Origin: Actinocrinis sp035946395 | Lineage (GTDB): Bacteria; Actinomycetota; Actinomycetes; Streptomycetales; Catenulisporaceae | DNA length: 64,000 bases | Assembly: GCF_035946395.1 (NCBI RefSeq) | Contig: NZ_DASYZI010000140.1 | Location: forward strand, 1 to 64,000 | Direction of reading: 5' to 3' | Shown here: piece after piece, positions 17,329 through 26,566 of the stretch | Numbering within the stretch: the first letter of the stretch is position 1 | How the letters are laid out: each line of letters opens with the position of its first letter | Position numbers and translations under genes: made by a program | Notes under the pieces: generated by a model | What the model was told of the DNA's origin: nothing | The model's database searches: none | Seen by the model: the letters and a program-made list of their open reading frames with translations, nothing else

Positions 17329-19686
17329 GTGACTGTGCGCAGCGGGCAGGAGCAGGGACGTCCGGCGCACGGCCGCAGACCGGAACGGCGGCTCGACCGG
17401 GTTCCGTTCCGGCGCAAGCTCGACGCCCTGATCGCGCTGCCCGCCGTCGGCATCATCGTGCTGCTCACGCCGCTGGTGACCCAGCAGGTCAACTCGGCCC
17501 GCGACTGGGAGAGCGCGGCCTCGTACATGAACACCACCGAGCAGGTCAGTACACTGATCAACGACCTGAGCCTTGAGCAGGAGGACGGGCTCGGGGTGAT
17601 CGGCAGCATCCAGCTCGTCGACATCACCGCGTACGACCGCGCCATGGAGACCACCGACAAGCAGCGGGTCGTGGTGCTCGCGGCGTACAACGACAACCCG
17701 CCGCAGAAGATGCGCGACGCGCTCGACCAGGTCGGCAAGCTCGCCCACGTGCGCAAGCTGGTACACAGCGGGTCGATCAACGGCACCATCCTGTTGGATT
17801 CCTACACGAAGACGATGGGCGACCTCAACGGCGCGATCGGCCTGGAGCAGATGGCCTCCGACCCGGTCCCGTCCGCCGTCCCCGCCGCCGAGCTCAACAC
17901 CCTCTTCGCGACCGACCTCGCCGCCAACGAGCGAGAGGCCGCCCTCACCGACATCGCGGACAACCCGACCGAGGCGGCCGTCCAGTACCCGCTGGCCGAA
18001 CAGTACGACGGCGTGGCCTCCGCGTACGCCACGTCACTGGAGGGCTTCGTCCCGCACGCCGACTACGTGATGTTCGCGGGCATCCACGACAACTCGCAGC
18101 AGGAGACGATCGACCAGTTCGAGGAGAGCGCCGGCGCGGCGTTCATCTCCGGCGACAAGGTCGCGCTGATCCAGCTGACCGGCTACTCCCGCCAGATCAG
18201 CGACGACGTGCTCGCCCAGAGCGATGCGCGGTCGATCATGGAGCACACCATCACGGACAACGTGGTGAGCCGGGCCGCGCACAGCGCGTCGGTGGCCGCC
18301 TGGACCGCCGTCGCGCTGGTCCTGCTGGCCCTGGCGCTGCTGACCGGCCTGGTCGTGCTGAGCGTGATAATCCGGCACTCGATCGCCCGCCCGGTCCTGA
18401 GGCTGACCAGGGCGGCCACCCGCATCGCCACCGTCGCGGAACAGGATCTCCAGCGGGTCGCCGACGACGATCTCGGGCAGGACGGCGGCGCCCCCGAGTT
18501 GGAACACGTCTCGATCGCCACCCGCGACGAGATCGGCGACCTGGCCGAGTCGTTCAACCGGCTCCAGGGCACCGCGGTGCGGGTCCTGGAGCGCCAGGTG
18601 CTCGTCCGGCGCAACACCGCCGAGATGTTCGGCAACGTCGGGCGGCGCATCTACAACCTCACCGGCCGCCAGCTCGCGCTCATCGACGCGATGGAGCGCA
18701 GCGAGACCGACCCGGTGCTGCTCGAACGGCTCTACCGCATCGACCACCTCGCGGTGCGCCTGCAACGCGGCGCGGACAGCCTGGTGCTGCTGTCCGGGGA
18801 GCGCGAGCCGGCCGTCGACGCGACCCCGATGCGGCTGACCGACGTGGTGCGCTCGGCGATCGGCCGGATCGAGGGCTACCAGCGGGTCGTGCTCGGCACC
18901 GAGGGCGACTCGATGGTCACCCCGTCCGCGATCGGCGACCTGACCCTGATGATCGCCGAGCTGGTGGAGAACGCGGTGGCGTTCTCGCCGACCTCCAGCA
19001 CGGTGGACGTGGCGGTGCGCAGCGCCTCGCACGGCGCGGTGGTCGAGATCGTGGACCGCGGCGTCGGGATGACGACGCAGCGCCTGATGCAGGAGAATGA
19101 GCAACTGGTCCGGCGCGAGCGGCTGGACCTGGTTCCCACCAAGGTGCTCGGCCTGTTCGTGGTCGGGCGGCTGGCCCAGCGCACCGGAGCGCAGGTCACG
19201 CTGTTGCAGACCGCGGGCGGCGGGCTGACCGCCCGGATCGCCGTGTCCGACGAGCTCCTGCTCGGCCCGGTGGAACTGGCGCAGCGCGGTACGGGCGGGT
19301 CCGCCCCCGCGCCCCGCACCGTCCCCACCCCGCCGATGCCGGAGCAGCGCCGGGACCAGGAGACACCGGTGGCCGCGGGATTGGCGCCGCGTCCGGCGGG
19401 CAGGCAGTTGGAGGGATCGATGGCGCAGCGGCCGCCCACGCTGCCGCGCCGGGTCCGCGGCGCGGGACCCGCACCGCAGACCTCCGCCGCCGGGGGCATC
19501 TCGCTCGCCCCGGCGACGCAGCTCGACGCGGAGGCGGCGCGCGCGGCGATCGAAGAGTTCGAAGCCGGGGTCGACCAGGCGTTGCGCGACAGCGCGCAGG
19601 GTCTGCCGATCCAGCCTCCCGGGGCGGACGGTGACGTGCCGCCGCCCATGGGGGACACCGACGAGGAGAAGGGAGAGAGGCAATGA
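17329..19686 (+). CDS. cvnA: Conservon sensor histidine-kinase-like protein CvnA (nitrate/nitrite-sensing domain)
   Basis: 785 residues from GTG with a GGGAGG just upstream. Membrane helices at about 31-50 and 323-348 enclose an extracellular NIT-type helical sensor domain. HAMP follows, then a dimerisation region without a good phospho-acceptor His motif, then an HATPase_c domain (about 525-645: LVENAVAFSPTSS as N box, DRGVGMT as G1) and a long Pro/Ala-rich tail. Known conservons couple such a membrane ATPase-like protein to a small GTPase, resembling a eukaryotic G-protein receptor complex. First of a tightly packed four-gene operon; the next start overlaps its stop (ATGA). Confidence 0.9.
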   Translation: MTVRSGQEQGRPAHGRRPERRLDRVPFRRKLDALIALPAVGIIVLLTPLVTQQVNSARDWESAASYMNTTEQVSTLINDLSLEQEDGLGVIGSIQLVDITAYDRAMETTDKQRVVVLAAYNDNPPQKMRDALDQVGKLAHVRKLVHSGSINGTILLDSYTKTMGDLNGAIGLEQMASDPVPSAVPAAELNTLFATDLAANEREAALTDIADNPTEAAVQYPLAEQYDGVASAYATSLEGFVPHADYVMFAGIHDNSQQETIDQFEESAGAAFISGDKVALIQLTGYSRQISDDVLAQSDARSIMEHTITDNVVSRAAHSASVAAWTAVALVLLALALLTGLVVLSVIIRHSIARPVLRLTRAATRIATVAEQDLQRVADDDLGQDGGAPELEHVSIATRDEIGDLAESFNRLQGTAVRVLERQVLVRRNTAEMFGNVGRRIYNLTGRQLALIDAMERSETDPVLLERLYRIDHLAVRLQRGADSLVLLSGEREPAVDATPMRLTDVVRSAIGRIEGYQRVVLGTEGDSMVTPSAIGDLTLMIAELVENAVAFSPTSSTVDVAVRSASHGAVVEIVDRGVGMTTQRLMQENEQLVRRERLDLVPTKVLGLFVVGRLAQRTGAQVTLLQTAGGGLTARIAVSDELLLGPVELAQRGTGGSAPAPRTVPTPPMPEQRRDQETPVAAGLAPRPAGRQLEGSMAQRPPTLPRRVRGAGPAPQTSAAGGISLAPATQLDAEAARAAIEEFEAGVDQALRDSAQGLPIQPPGADGDVPPPMGDTDEEKGERQ

Positions 19687-20141
19687 CCGCCTCCACCACC
19701 GACGCGGACGGCATTCGTGCCGCGGCCGCCGATTTCACCTGGATGGTCAGCCGCTTCGCCGCGGAGACCGCGGGCGTGGTCGACGCGATAGCGGTCTCCT
19801 CCGACGGACTGCTCATAGCCGTGTCCCGACCGGGGGACCAGGCCGACTCCGAGCGGCTGGCCGCCATCGTCTCGGGCATCACCAGCCTCGCGATGGGGGC
19901 TGCGGGCAACTACGGGCTCGGCGCGCTCAACAAGGTCATCATCGACATGGCGGGCGGCCACCTGCTGGTCTCCTCTATTGGCAGCGGCTCGGTGCTCGGC
20001 GTGGTCGCCTCGAAGGACGCCAAGCTCGGCAACGTCGCGTACGAGATGACCCTGTTCGCCAACCGGGTCGGCACCATCCTGAGCCCGGCGCTGATCGTGG
20101 AGTTGAAGAACACCGTCGGCGCCGCCGGAGCGACGGGGTGA
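19683..20141 (+). CDS. cvnB: Roadblock/LC7 domain protein CvnB
   Basis: 152 residues, whole length a roadblock/LC7 fold, with VVDAIAVSSDGLLIAVS as the central beta-hairpin and a downstream helix. This family (MglB-like) regulates small GTPases, in conservons as partner of CvnD. Starts within the stop of cvnA and its stop overlaps the start of cvnC, so translation is coupled. Confidence 0.93.
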   Translation: MTASTTDADGIRAAAADFTWMVSRFAAETAGVVDAIAVSSDGLLIAVSRPGDQADSERLAAIVSGITSLAMGAAGNYGLGALNKVIIDMAGGHLLVSSIGSGSVLGVVASKDAKLGNVAYEMTLFANRVGTILSPALIVELKNTVGAAGATG

Positions 20142-20584
20142 GCAAGCAGGGCGGGCGGCAGCAGAACCCGGCGGGCCCGGCGGCGGGGCGCGACGGGGCG
20201 CCGCAGGGCGCCGGCGCGGATCGCGCCTCGGCGGTCCGCCCGTTCATGGTCACCGACGGCCGGGTCGCCGCCGAGGCGGGCCTGCCGGTCGAGACGCAGG
20301 TGGTGGCGACCGCCGAGGGACTCGGGAAGATCGGCGCGCTGGCCTTCGAGCGGCGCGCGATCGTCGAGGCCTGCGGCGCCCCGCTGTCCCTGGCCGAGGT
20401 GGCCGTCAAGCTTCGACTGCATCTCAACGTGGTCCGGGTGCTCGCGGGGGACCTCCGGGCCGGCCAGTTCCTGGCGGTGCACGTGCCGCGTGCCGGCACG
20501 GCATCGGACATCGACGTACTGCGAAGGGTGATCGATGGACTCCGCGCCATCCCCACTTCCGTCGGCTCACGGGATGCCGACTGA
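20138..20584 (+). CDS. cvnC: DUF742 protein CvnC
   Basis: 148 residues from GTG at 20138 (GTGA overlap with cvnB). A disordered Gly/Gln/Ala-rich head leads to the DUF742 domain with RPFMVTDGR and a winged-helix-like segment containing PLSLAEVAVKLRLHLNVVRVL. Function in conservons is not settled; it is thought to be an adaptor. Its end overlaps the start of cvnD by 50 bp. Confidence 0.92.
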   Translation: MSKQGGRQQNPAGPAAGRDGAPQGAGADRASAVRPFMVTDGRVAAEAGLPVETQVVATAEGLGKIGALAFERRAIVEACGAPLSLAEVAVKLRLHLNVVRVLAGDLRAGQFLAVHVPRAGTASDIDVLRRVIDGLRAIPTSVGSRDAD

Positions 20585-21167
20585 GGTGTACACAGAGACG
20601 GTGCCGGCCACGCGACCGCCGCTGCCGGTCAAGATGGTCGTCGCCGGCGGCTTCGGGGTCGGCAAGACCACGGCCGTCGCCTCGGTCTCCGAGATCGAGC
20701 CGCTGACCACCGAGGCCTCGATCACCGAGGTCGCCTCCGGCGTCGACGACGTCTCGCTGACCCCGAACAAGACCACCACCACGGTGGCGATGGACTTCGG
20801 CTGCCTCACGCTCGACCCGACGCTCAAGCTGTACCTGTTCGGCACGCCGGGCCAGGACCGCTTCGGCTTCATGTGGGACGACGTGACCGAGGGCGCGCTC
20901 GGCGCCCTGGTCGTGGTGGACAGCCGGCGCCTGGACGACTGCTTCCCCGCGGTGGACTACTTCGAGCGCAAGGGCATGCCGTTCGCCGTCGCGGTCAACA
21001 CGTTCGACGGTGAACTCACCCACCCGATCGACGCGGTACGCGAGGCACTGGATGTGGTCGACGAGGTACCGGTTATCTCATTCGACGCGAGGGACCAAGG
21101 CTCGGTACGCGATTCACTGGTCGTGGTGCTTGAGCACGCTTTGGCGCGAGCAGTCGCCGCCGCATGA
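20535..21167 (+). CDS. cvnD: Ras-like GTPase CvnD
   Basis: 210 residues. Walker A GGFGVGKTT (residues 38-46), a switch-2 equivalent LFGTPGQDR and a base-recognition element VNTFDG instead of the usual NKxD, as is normal in CvnD proteins. It should bind and hydrolyse GTP under control of CvnB and CvnA at the membrane. Last gene of the conservon, followed by a strong hairpin at 21231. A second ATG (20577) is possible as start. Confidence 0.92.
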   Translation: MDSAPSPLPSAHGMPTEVYTETVPATRPPLPVKMVVAGGFGVGKTTAVASVSEIEPLTTEASITEVASGVDDVSLTPNKTTTTVAMDFGCLTLDPTLKLYLFGTPGQDRFGFMWDDVTEGALGALVVVDSRRLDDCFPAVDYFERKGMPFAVAVNTFDGELTHPIDAVREALDVVDEVPVISFDARDQGSVRDSLVVVLEHALARAVAAA

Positions 21168-21230
21168 GGCAGTACGGGATCAGAAGCGTGCGCCGAAAAT
21201 GCGGCGGTAGGAATTTCGAACCAATCGAGT

Positions 21231-21288
21231 GCACGTTTGTGCAAACGGCCCCGGGATGAATTTCCCGGGGCCGTTTGCACAAACGTGC
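21231..21288. terminator. 26-bp perfect hairpin between cvnD and the ABC permease gene
   Basis: Arms 21231-21256 and 21263-21288 pair perfectly over 26 bp with a 6-nt loop, lying 63 bp after the cvnD stop and 49 bp after the stop of the convergent permease gene. One of the longest hairpins in the window; a two-way terminator. Confidence 0.9.
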
Positions 21289-21337
21289 GATGGCGGGTAC
21301 TGATTCGGCTTTTCCGCTTTCCGCCCGGGTGACCGGT

Positions 21338-22009
21338 TCAGTCGCGGCGGCGCAGGCCGGGTGAGACCAGCAGCCGGGAAAGCAGCGCGAACAGGGCGAG
21401 CGTCGCCAAGGAGAGCATCGTGACCAGGAACGCCCCGCCGACGACCTGGTTGTAGTCGTACTCGAACAGGCCGTCCACCACGTAGCGGCCCAGGCCGCCG
21501 AAGGAGATGACCGCGGCGATCGTCGTGGTCGCCACCACCTGCACCGCCGCGGTGCGCAGCCCGCTGAGGATCAGCGGCAGCGCGGAAGGGACCTCGACCC
21601 GCAGCAGGATCTGCATCGGCCGCATGCCCATCCCGCGCGCCGCGTCGACCACCGAGCGGTCGACCGCGCGCAGCCCCTCGTGCGTCGTCAGCAGGATCGG
21701 CGGAACGGCCAGCGCCACCAGCGGGATGAGTGCGGCGTAGAAGCTGAACACGCCGATCTTGACCGCCAGCAGCACGATGAGCCCGAGGCTCGGCATGGCC
21801 CGCCCGACCGCGGCCAGCGCCGAGATCGGGCCGTCGCCGCGCCCGGTGTGCCCGGTCAGGAAGGCCAGCGGCAGCGCGATCGCGGCGGCGCAGGCGATCA
21901 TGATCAGCGAGTACCAGCAGTGCTCGGCCAGCCGCTGCCAGATGCTGTCGTAGCCGGAGTGGAACTTCGGGTCGCCGAAGAAGGCGCGGATGTCGTTGAC
22001 CAGGTTCAC
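21338..22009 (-). CDS. ABC transporter permease, glycine betaine/choline type (second permease)
   Basis: 223 residues from a GTG that overlaps the stop of the first permease gene (GTGA). Five or six membrane helices and the permease loop VVDAARGMGMRPMQILLRVEVPSALP (EAA-type, contact with the ATPase) identify it. Together with the next two genes and the lipoprotein at 15999-16973 it forms an OpuC-like importer. Two different permease genes for one importer is the usual layout in this family. Confidence 0.88.
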   Translation of the reverse strand: MNLVNDIRAFFGDPKFHSGYDSIWQRLAEHCWYSLIMIACAAAIALPLAFLTGHTGRGDGPISALAAVGRAMPSLGLIVLLAVKIGVFSFYAALIPLVALAVPPILLTTHEGLRAVDRSVVDAARGMGMRPMQILLRVEVPSALPLILSGLRTAAVQVVATTTIAAVISFGGLGRYVVDGLFEYDYNQVVGGAFLVTMLSLATLALFALLSRLLVSPGLRRRD

Positions 22010-22656
22010 GCGCGTGCGCCTCTCCGGTCGGCCCACGGGGTCAGCAGCCGCTGCACGCCGCGCAGCGCGACATCGGTCAGCAGGCCCAGCGCGAACAGGG
22101 TGAACAGGCCGAGCCAGACCAGGCGCTGGTCGAAGAAGCGCAGGCCCGTGATGAACAGCTCGCCGAAGCCGCCGAGGTTGCCGAGCACCGCGCCGACGCT
22201 CATCAGGCTGATGCTGGAGACCGCGGCCACCCGCACCGCGGCCATGATGTTCGGCGCGGCGATCGGCAGCTCCACCTGGAAGTAGCGGCGCGCCGGGCCG
22301 AAGCCCATGGCGTCCGCGGCGATGCGCACCTCCGGCGGCACCGCCCGGATGCCGTCCACCACGCCGGGCACCAGGACCGCCAGGCTGTAGACGGTCAGCG
22401 GGATGAAGATCGTGGTGTCGGTCAGCCCGAAGTAGTCGACCAGGAACACGAACAGCGCCAGCGACGGGATCGAGTACGCGATGGTGACCAGCGAGAGCAC
22501 CGGCGGGTAGACGAACCGCCAGCGCGCGCTCGCCTGCCCGATCGGCAGCGAGATCAGCAGGCCCGCCCCGGTCGCGCCGAACGAGACCTTCAGCTGCTCG
22601 CCGAGCAGCCCGAGATAGGAGTGCTGGATGTAGCTCGGCAGGTCGAAGATGCTCAT
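22006..22656 (-). CDS. ABC transporter permease, glycine betaine/choline type (first permease)
   Basis: 216 residues starting MSIFDL at 22656, overlapping the ATPase stop by ATGA. Membrane helices plus the EAA-type loop IAADAMGFGPARRYFQVELP. Translationally coupled on both sides, so ATPase and both permeases should be made in balance. Open codons upstream of 22656 in this frame are antisense or overlapping noise from the ATPase gene. Confidence 0.88.
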   Translation of the reverse strand: MSIFDLPSYIQHSYLGLLGEQLKVSFGATGAGLLISLPIGQASARWRFVYPPVLSLVTIAYSIPSLALFVFLVDYFGLTDTTIFIPLTVYSLAVLVPGVVDGIRAVPPEVRIAADAMGFGPARRYFQVELPIAAPNIMAAVRVAAVSSISLMSVGAVLGNLGGFGELFITGLRFFDQRLVWLGLFTLFALGLLTDVALRGVQRLLTPWADRRGARA

Positions 22657-23840
22657 CGGGCCTGCTCCATCGGCGCCGCGGCCGTGTCCTGCGGCTGCGC
22701 CTCCTCGCGCTGCTGCTCCGCGCTCTTGCTCTCGTGGGCGTGCGCGGCGCGGATCGCCGCGGCGATCGCCTCCTGGCTGATCACGCCGAGCACCCGGCCG
22801 TCGGCGTCGGTGCCGACGGCCCAGCCGGTGGGGGAGAGCACCGCCGCGTCGAGGGCGGCGCGCAGCGAGTCGGTACCCGCGGCGAACGCGTGCCCGAATC
22901 CGGTCAGCCGGGCCCGGCCGATCGGTCCCTCGCCCGGCAGCGCGGCCGGGTCCGCCCAGCCCAGCGGTCGCCGGCCGGCGTCCACGACGAGCAGCCACGG
23001 CGTCCCCGCGGCGAGCGCCGCGTCGCGGGCGGACAGCGCGGGCGTGTCCGCCGCGACCACCGGCGCCTCGGTCAGGCTCAGCCCGTCGCTCGGATAGAAG
23101 GTGAGCCGGCGGATGCCCCGGTCCACGCCGAGGAACTGCTCCACGAACGCGTCCGCGGGCTCGGCCAGCAGCCGGTCCGGCGGGTCGAACTGGGCCAGCA
23201 CGCCGCCGGCGCGCAGCACCGCGATCCGGTCGCCGAGCTTGACCGCCTCGTCGATGTCGTGCGTGACGAACAGGATCGTCTTGGCGATCTCCGACTGGAT
23301 GCGCAGGAACTCCTCCTGGAGCCCCTTGCGTACGATCGGGTCCACCGCGGAGAACGGCTCGTCCATCAGCAGCACCGGCGGGTCGGCGGCCAGCGCTCTG
23401 GCCACCCCGACGCGCTGCTGCTGCCCGCCGGAGAGCTGGTACGGATACCGCTTGGCCAGCGCCGGGTCGAGTCCGACCAGGGCCATCAGCTCGTGCGCCC
23501 TGGCCCGCGCCGAGCGTTTGTCCCGGCCGAGCAGCCGGGGCACGGTGGCGATGTTGTCCACGACGGTCCGGTGCGGGAAGAGCCCGGCGTGCTGGATCAC
23601 GTAGCCGATGGACCTGCGCAGCTCGGCGGCGGGCCGGGCGCGCACGTCCACCCCGTCGATCGCGATGCGGCCCTCGGTCGGCTCGATGAGCCGGTTGACC
23701 ATGCGCAGTGAGGTCGTCTTGCCGCAGCCCGACGGGCCGACCAGCACCGTGATCGCCCCGTCCGGCGCGACGAGGCTCAGCTCGCTCACCGCGACCGTGC
23801 CGTCCGGATACCTTTTCGTCACCCGCTCGAAGGATATCAA
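22653..23840 (-). CDS. ABC transporter ATPase with C-terminal CBS domains, glycine betaine/choline type
   Basis: 395 residues from a TTG at 23840 with GGGAG 6 nt before. Walker A GPSGCGKTT, Q-loop YVIQHAG, signature LSGGQQQRVG, Walker B VLLMDEPFSAVDP and H-loop VTHD are all intact. The C-terminal 130 residues carry a tandem CBS module, which in the osmoprotectant importer OpuA senses ionic strength or c-di-AMP. The protein ends in a charged Glu/Gln tail. First gene of the three-gene minus-strand operon. Confidence 0.9.
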   Translation of the reverse strand: MISFERVTKRYPDGTVAVSELSLVAPDGAITVLVGPSGCGKTTSLRMVNRLIEPTEGRIAIDGVDVRARPAAELRRSIGYVIQHAGLFPHRTVVDNIATVPRLLGRDKRSARARAHELMALVGLDPALAKRYPYQLSGGQQQRVGVARALAADPPVLLMDEPFSAVDPIVRKGLQEEFLRIQSEIAKTILFVTHDIDEAVKLGDRIAVLRAGGVLAQFDPPDRLLAEPADAFVEQFLGVDRGIRRLTFYPSDGLSLTEAPVVAADTPALSARDAALAAGTPWLLVVDAGRRPLGWADPAALPGEGPIGRARLTGFGHAFAAGTDSLRAALDAAVLSPTGWAVGTDADGRVLGVISQEAIAAAIRAAHAHESKSAEQQREEAQPQDTAAAPMEQAR

Positions 23841-24032
23841 GGTACTCCCTAACCAGGGCGGCCCGCGAAGCCTCAATCGTTCCCGGACGAAGTCGGGACT
23901 GTCAACCTGCGATATTAGCCGCCGGCGCAGACGGCATCGCGGCGGCTCTTCGAACAGGGATCCCGGCTACTGGTCACCGCTGCGGCGCGCCGGGGGCGCC
24001 AAACGGTCGCCAACCGGCAGGGTGTGGGATAA

Positions 24033-25577
24033 ATGTTGAATATGGAACTCGCCGCCTCGCACCGCCGGCCGCTGCCCAACTCCGAACTGCTCGGTCCGGT
24101 CGATCCCGACGAGCACATCCAGGTCTCGCTTTATCTGCGGCGCCGACAGAACCTGCCCGCCGACGTGGCGGCCGGCCGGCTCCGGCTGACCCGCGACGAG
24201 TTGCGCACCCGCTACGGCGCGCACCCCGACGACGTCGAGCACGTCCGCGAAGCCCTGGTACGGCACGGCATCGAGGTCGTCGAGGCGGACCCCGGCGCGC
24301 GCCGCATGGTGCTTGCGGGAGCTGTGTCAGCCTTCTGCGAAGCGTTCGGCACCGCGGTCTCCCGGGTGCGCACGGCGCACCCGCAGGCCCCGGACGGCGT
24401 GGCCCACCGCTACCGCACCGGGCCGCTGAACCTGCCGAACGCGCTGTCCGGTGTGGTCACCGCCGTGCTCGGGATCGACGACCGGCCACAGGCGCGCGCG
24501 CACTTCCGCTTCGCCGCCGCCGCGAGCGCCGCGACCTCGTACACGCCGGTGCAGGTCGGCACGGCCTACGGCTTCCCGGCCGGCTTCGACGGCTCGGGCC
24601 AGATCCTGGCGATCATCGAGCTCGGCGGCGGCTTCGCGCAGGGCGACCTCGACACGTACTTCGGCGGCCTGGGCCTGGCGACCCCCGCGGTGACCGCCGT
24701 TGCGGTGGACGGCGGCGCGAACAGCCCCACCGGCGACCCGAACGGCCCGGACGGCGAGGTCCTGCTCGACATCGAGGTCGCCGGCGCGCTGGCCCCCGGC
24801 GCGGGCCAGGCGGTGTACTTCGCGCCGAACACCGACCAGGGCTTCGTGGACGCGGTGGCCGCCGCCGCGCACGCCACCCCCGCCCCGGCCGCCATCTCGA
24901 TCAGCTGGGGCGGCCCGGAGGACTCGTGGACCGCGCAGGCCCGCGACGCGCTCGACCAGGCCTGCGCCGACGCCGTGGCGCTCGGCGTGACGGTCCTGGC
25001 CGCCTCCGGCGACAACGGTTCGAGCGACAACGCGCCGGACGGCGCGCCGCACTGCGACTTCCCGGCCTCCAGCCCGCACGTCCTCGGCTGCGGCGGCACC
25101 CGGCTGACCGTCGACGCGGCCGCATGGAACGAAACCGTGTGGAACGAAACCGTGTGGAACGACGGCACCGGCGGCGGCGCGACCGGCGGCGGCGTCTCCA
25201 CCGTCTTCCCGGCTCCGGACTGGCAGACCAACGCCGGCGTCCCGTCCTCGGGCCGCGGGGTGCCTGATGTCGCGGGCAACGCGGACCCGCAGACCGGTTA
25301 TCAGATCTACGTTGACGGCCAAGAGGGGGTCGTCGGCGGCACGAGCGCGGTGGCCCCGCTCTGGGCCGCGCTGGTGTGCCGCTTGGCGCAGCGGGCCGGC
25401 AAGCCGCTCGGCCTGCTCCAGCCGACGCTCTACGCGAATGTCGCCCCAGGCGTCGCGCAGCCCGGATTCCACGACATCACGCATGGCAACAACGGGGCGT
25501 ATCGCGCAGGACCGGGCTGGGACGCGTGCACCGGCCTCGGCACCCCGGACGGTGGGACGCTCCAGGCTTTGTTCTGA
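24033..25577 (+). CDS. S53 family serine-carboxyl peptidase (sedolisin/kumamolisin-like)
   Basis: 514 residues. An N-terminal pro-kumamolisin domain (about 10-150) precedes the catalytic domain. Catalytic residues are all visible: Glu242 and Asp246 in GEVLLDIE, Asp327 in ASGDNGS and Ser438 in GGTSAVAP; the C-terminal calcium site is in HDITHGNNGAY. Family members are active at acidic pH and are normally secreted, but no signal peptide is seen at this start, so export is by an unusual route or the start is elsewhere. A duplicated WNETV motif (residues 365-376) comes from an in-frame 15-bp tandem repeat. The stop codon lies in a short repeat array that runs to the next gene. Confidence 0.9.
   Translation: MLNMELAASHRRPLPNSELLGPVDPDEHIQVSLYLRRRQNLPADVAAGRLRLTRDELRTRYGAHPDDVEHVREALVRHGIEVVEADPGARRMVLAGAVSAFCEAFGTAVSRVRTAHPQAPDGVAHRYRTGPLNLPNALSGVVTAVLGIDDRPQARAHFRFAAAASAATSYTPVQVGTAYGFPAGFDGSGQILAIIELGGGFAQGDLDTYFGGLGLATPAVTAVAVDGGANSPTGDPNGPDGEVLLDIEVAGALAPGAGQAVYFAPNTDQGFVDAVAAAAHATPAPAAISISWGGPEDSWTAQARDALDQACADAVALGVTVLAASGDNGSSDNAPDGAPHCDFPASSPHVLGCGGTRLTVDAAAWNETVWNETVWNDGTGGGATGGGVSTVFPAPDWQTNAGVPSSGRGVPDVAGNADPQTGYQIYVDGQEGVVGGTSAVAPLWAALVCRLAQRAGKPLGLLQPTLYANVAPGVAQPGFHDITHGNNGAYRAGPGWDACTGLGTPDGGTLQALF
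25125..25163 (+). repeat. 15-bp in-frame tandem duplication in the S53 gene
   Basis: The unit TGGAACGAAACCGTG occurs twice exactly (25125-25139, 25140-25154) and begins a third time. It adds ten residues (WNETVWNETV) before the WNDG turn that normally occurs once, so replication slippage is likely. Confidence 0.85.
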
Positions 25578-25630
25578 CGCTGTCTTTGTTCTGACGCCGT
25601 GCTCTTCTGACACTGTGCTTGTCTGACATC
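25568..25630 (+). repeat. Degenerate tandem repeat between S53 and RNase Z genes
   Basis: Four imperfect units of 12-18 bp share TTCTGAC or GTCTGAC (starting at 25568, 25585, 25603 and 25619). The first unit carries the stop codon of the S53 gene, and the later units repeat its TTCTGA. Confidence 0.6.
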
Positions 25631-25638
25631 TTTGTCCC

Positions 25639-26562
25639 ATGCGCGAACTGGTGGTGCTCGGCACGGCGAGCCAGGTCCCGACCCGCACCCGGAACCACAA
25701 CGGCTACTTCCTGCGCTGGGACGACGAGGGTTTCCTGTTCGACCCCGGCGAGGGTACGCAGCGGCAGATGACGTTGGCGGGCGTCTCGGCGTCCGACGTT
25801 GACCGGATCTGCGTCACGCACTTCCACGGCGACCACTGCTTCGGCCTGCCCGGTGTCCTGGCCAGGGTCGCGCTCGACAACGTCGATCACCCGGTGCACT
25901 GCCACTATCCGGCGTCCGGACGAGAAGCCTTCGCGCGGCTGGCCTGGCGGTTCCCTGATCCGGACATGATGCTGCCCGGGGATCGCATCGAAGGGCCCGC
26001 AGAGGGGGAGCGGGCCGTCCTGGCCGACGAGCGCTTCGGCCGGCTGAGCGCGGTCCGCCTGGACCACGGCATCGATGCCTACGGCTACCGCCTCACCGAA
26101 CCGCGGGTGCTACGCATGCTGCCCGAACAGTTGGCGGCGCGAGGCATCAGCGGTCCGGCAGTCGGTCGGCTTCAGCGAGAGGGCACGATCGAGCATGGCG
26201 TCCGGACCGTCACCCTCGGCGAAGTGAGTGTCATGCGTCCGGGCCAGGCCGTTGCGTTCGTCATGGACACGCGGTTGTGCGACGGCGTCTACGAACTGGC
26301 CGAAGGCGTGGACCTGCTCATCATCGAGTCGACGTTCCTGGCCGCGGACACCGCGCTCGCCGCCGCGTACGGCCATCTGACCGCGGGCCAAGCCGCGCGC
26401 GTCGCCGCCGAATGCGGGGTGCGCACGCTGGTGCTCACCCACTTCTCCCAGCGCTACCAGGACTCTGCCGCGTTCGAACTCGAAGCACGGGAGCACTTCG
26501 ACGGCGAGCTTTACGTCGCCGAGGATCTAATGCGCGTGCCGGTACCCAAGCGCCGTGCGTAA
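25639..26562 (+). CDS. rnz: Ribonuclease Z
   Basis: 307 residues, a metallo-beta-lactamase fold. The Zn-binding motif HFHGDHCFGLPG (about residues 61-72) is the RNase Z/ElaC form, and later His residues (LDHG, LTHFSQRY) and Asp in AFVMDTR complete the site. It removes the 3' trailer from tRNA precursors as an endonuclease. Length is normal for bacterial enzymes. The start has no clear ribosome site. Confidence 0.93.
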   Translation: MRELVVLGTASQVPTRTRNHNGYFLRWDDEGFLFDPGEGTQRQMTLAGVSASDVDRICVTHFHGDHCFGLPGVLARVALDNVDHPVHCHYPASGREAFARLAWRFPDPDMMLPGDRIEGPAEGERAVLADERFGRLSAVRLDHGIDAYGYRLTEPRVLRMLPEQLAARGISGPAVGRLQREGTIEHGVRTVTLGEVSVMRPGQAVAFVMDTRLCDGVYELAEGVDLLIIESTFLAADTALAAAYGHLTAGQAARVAAECGVRTLVLTHFSQRYQDSAAFELEAREHFDGELYVAEDLMRVPVPKRRA

Positions 26563-26566
26563 AGCC

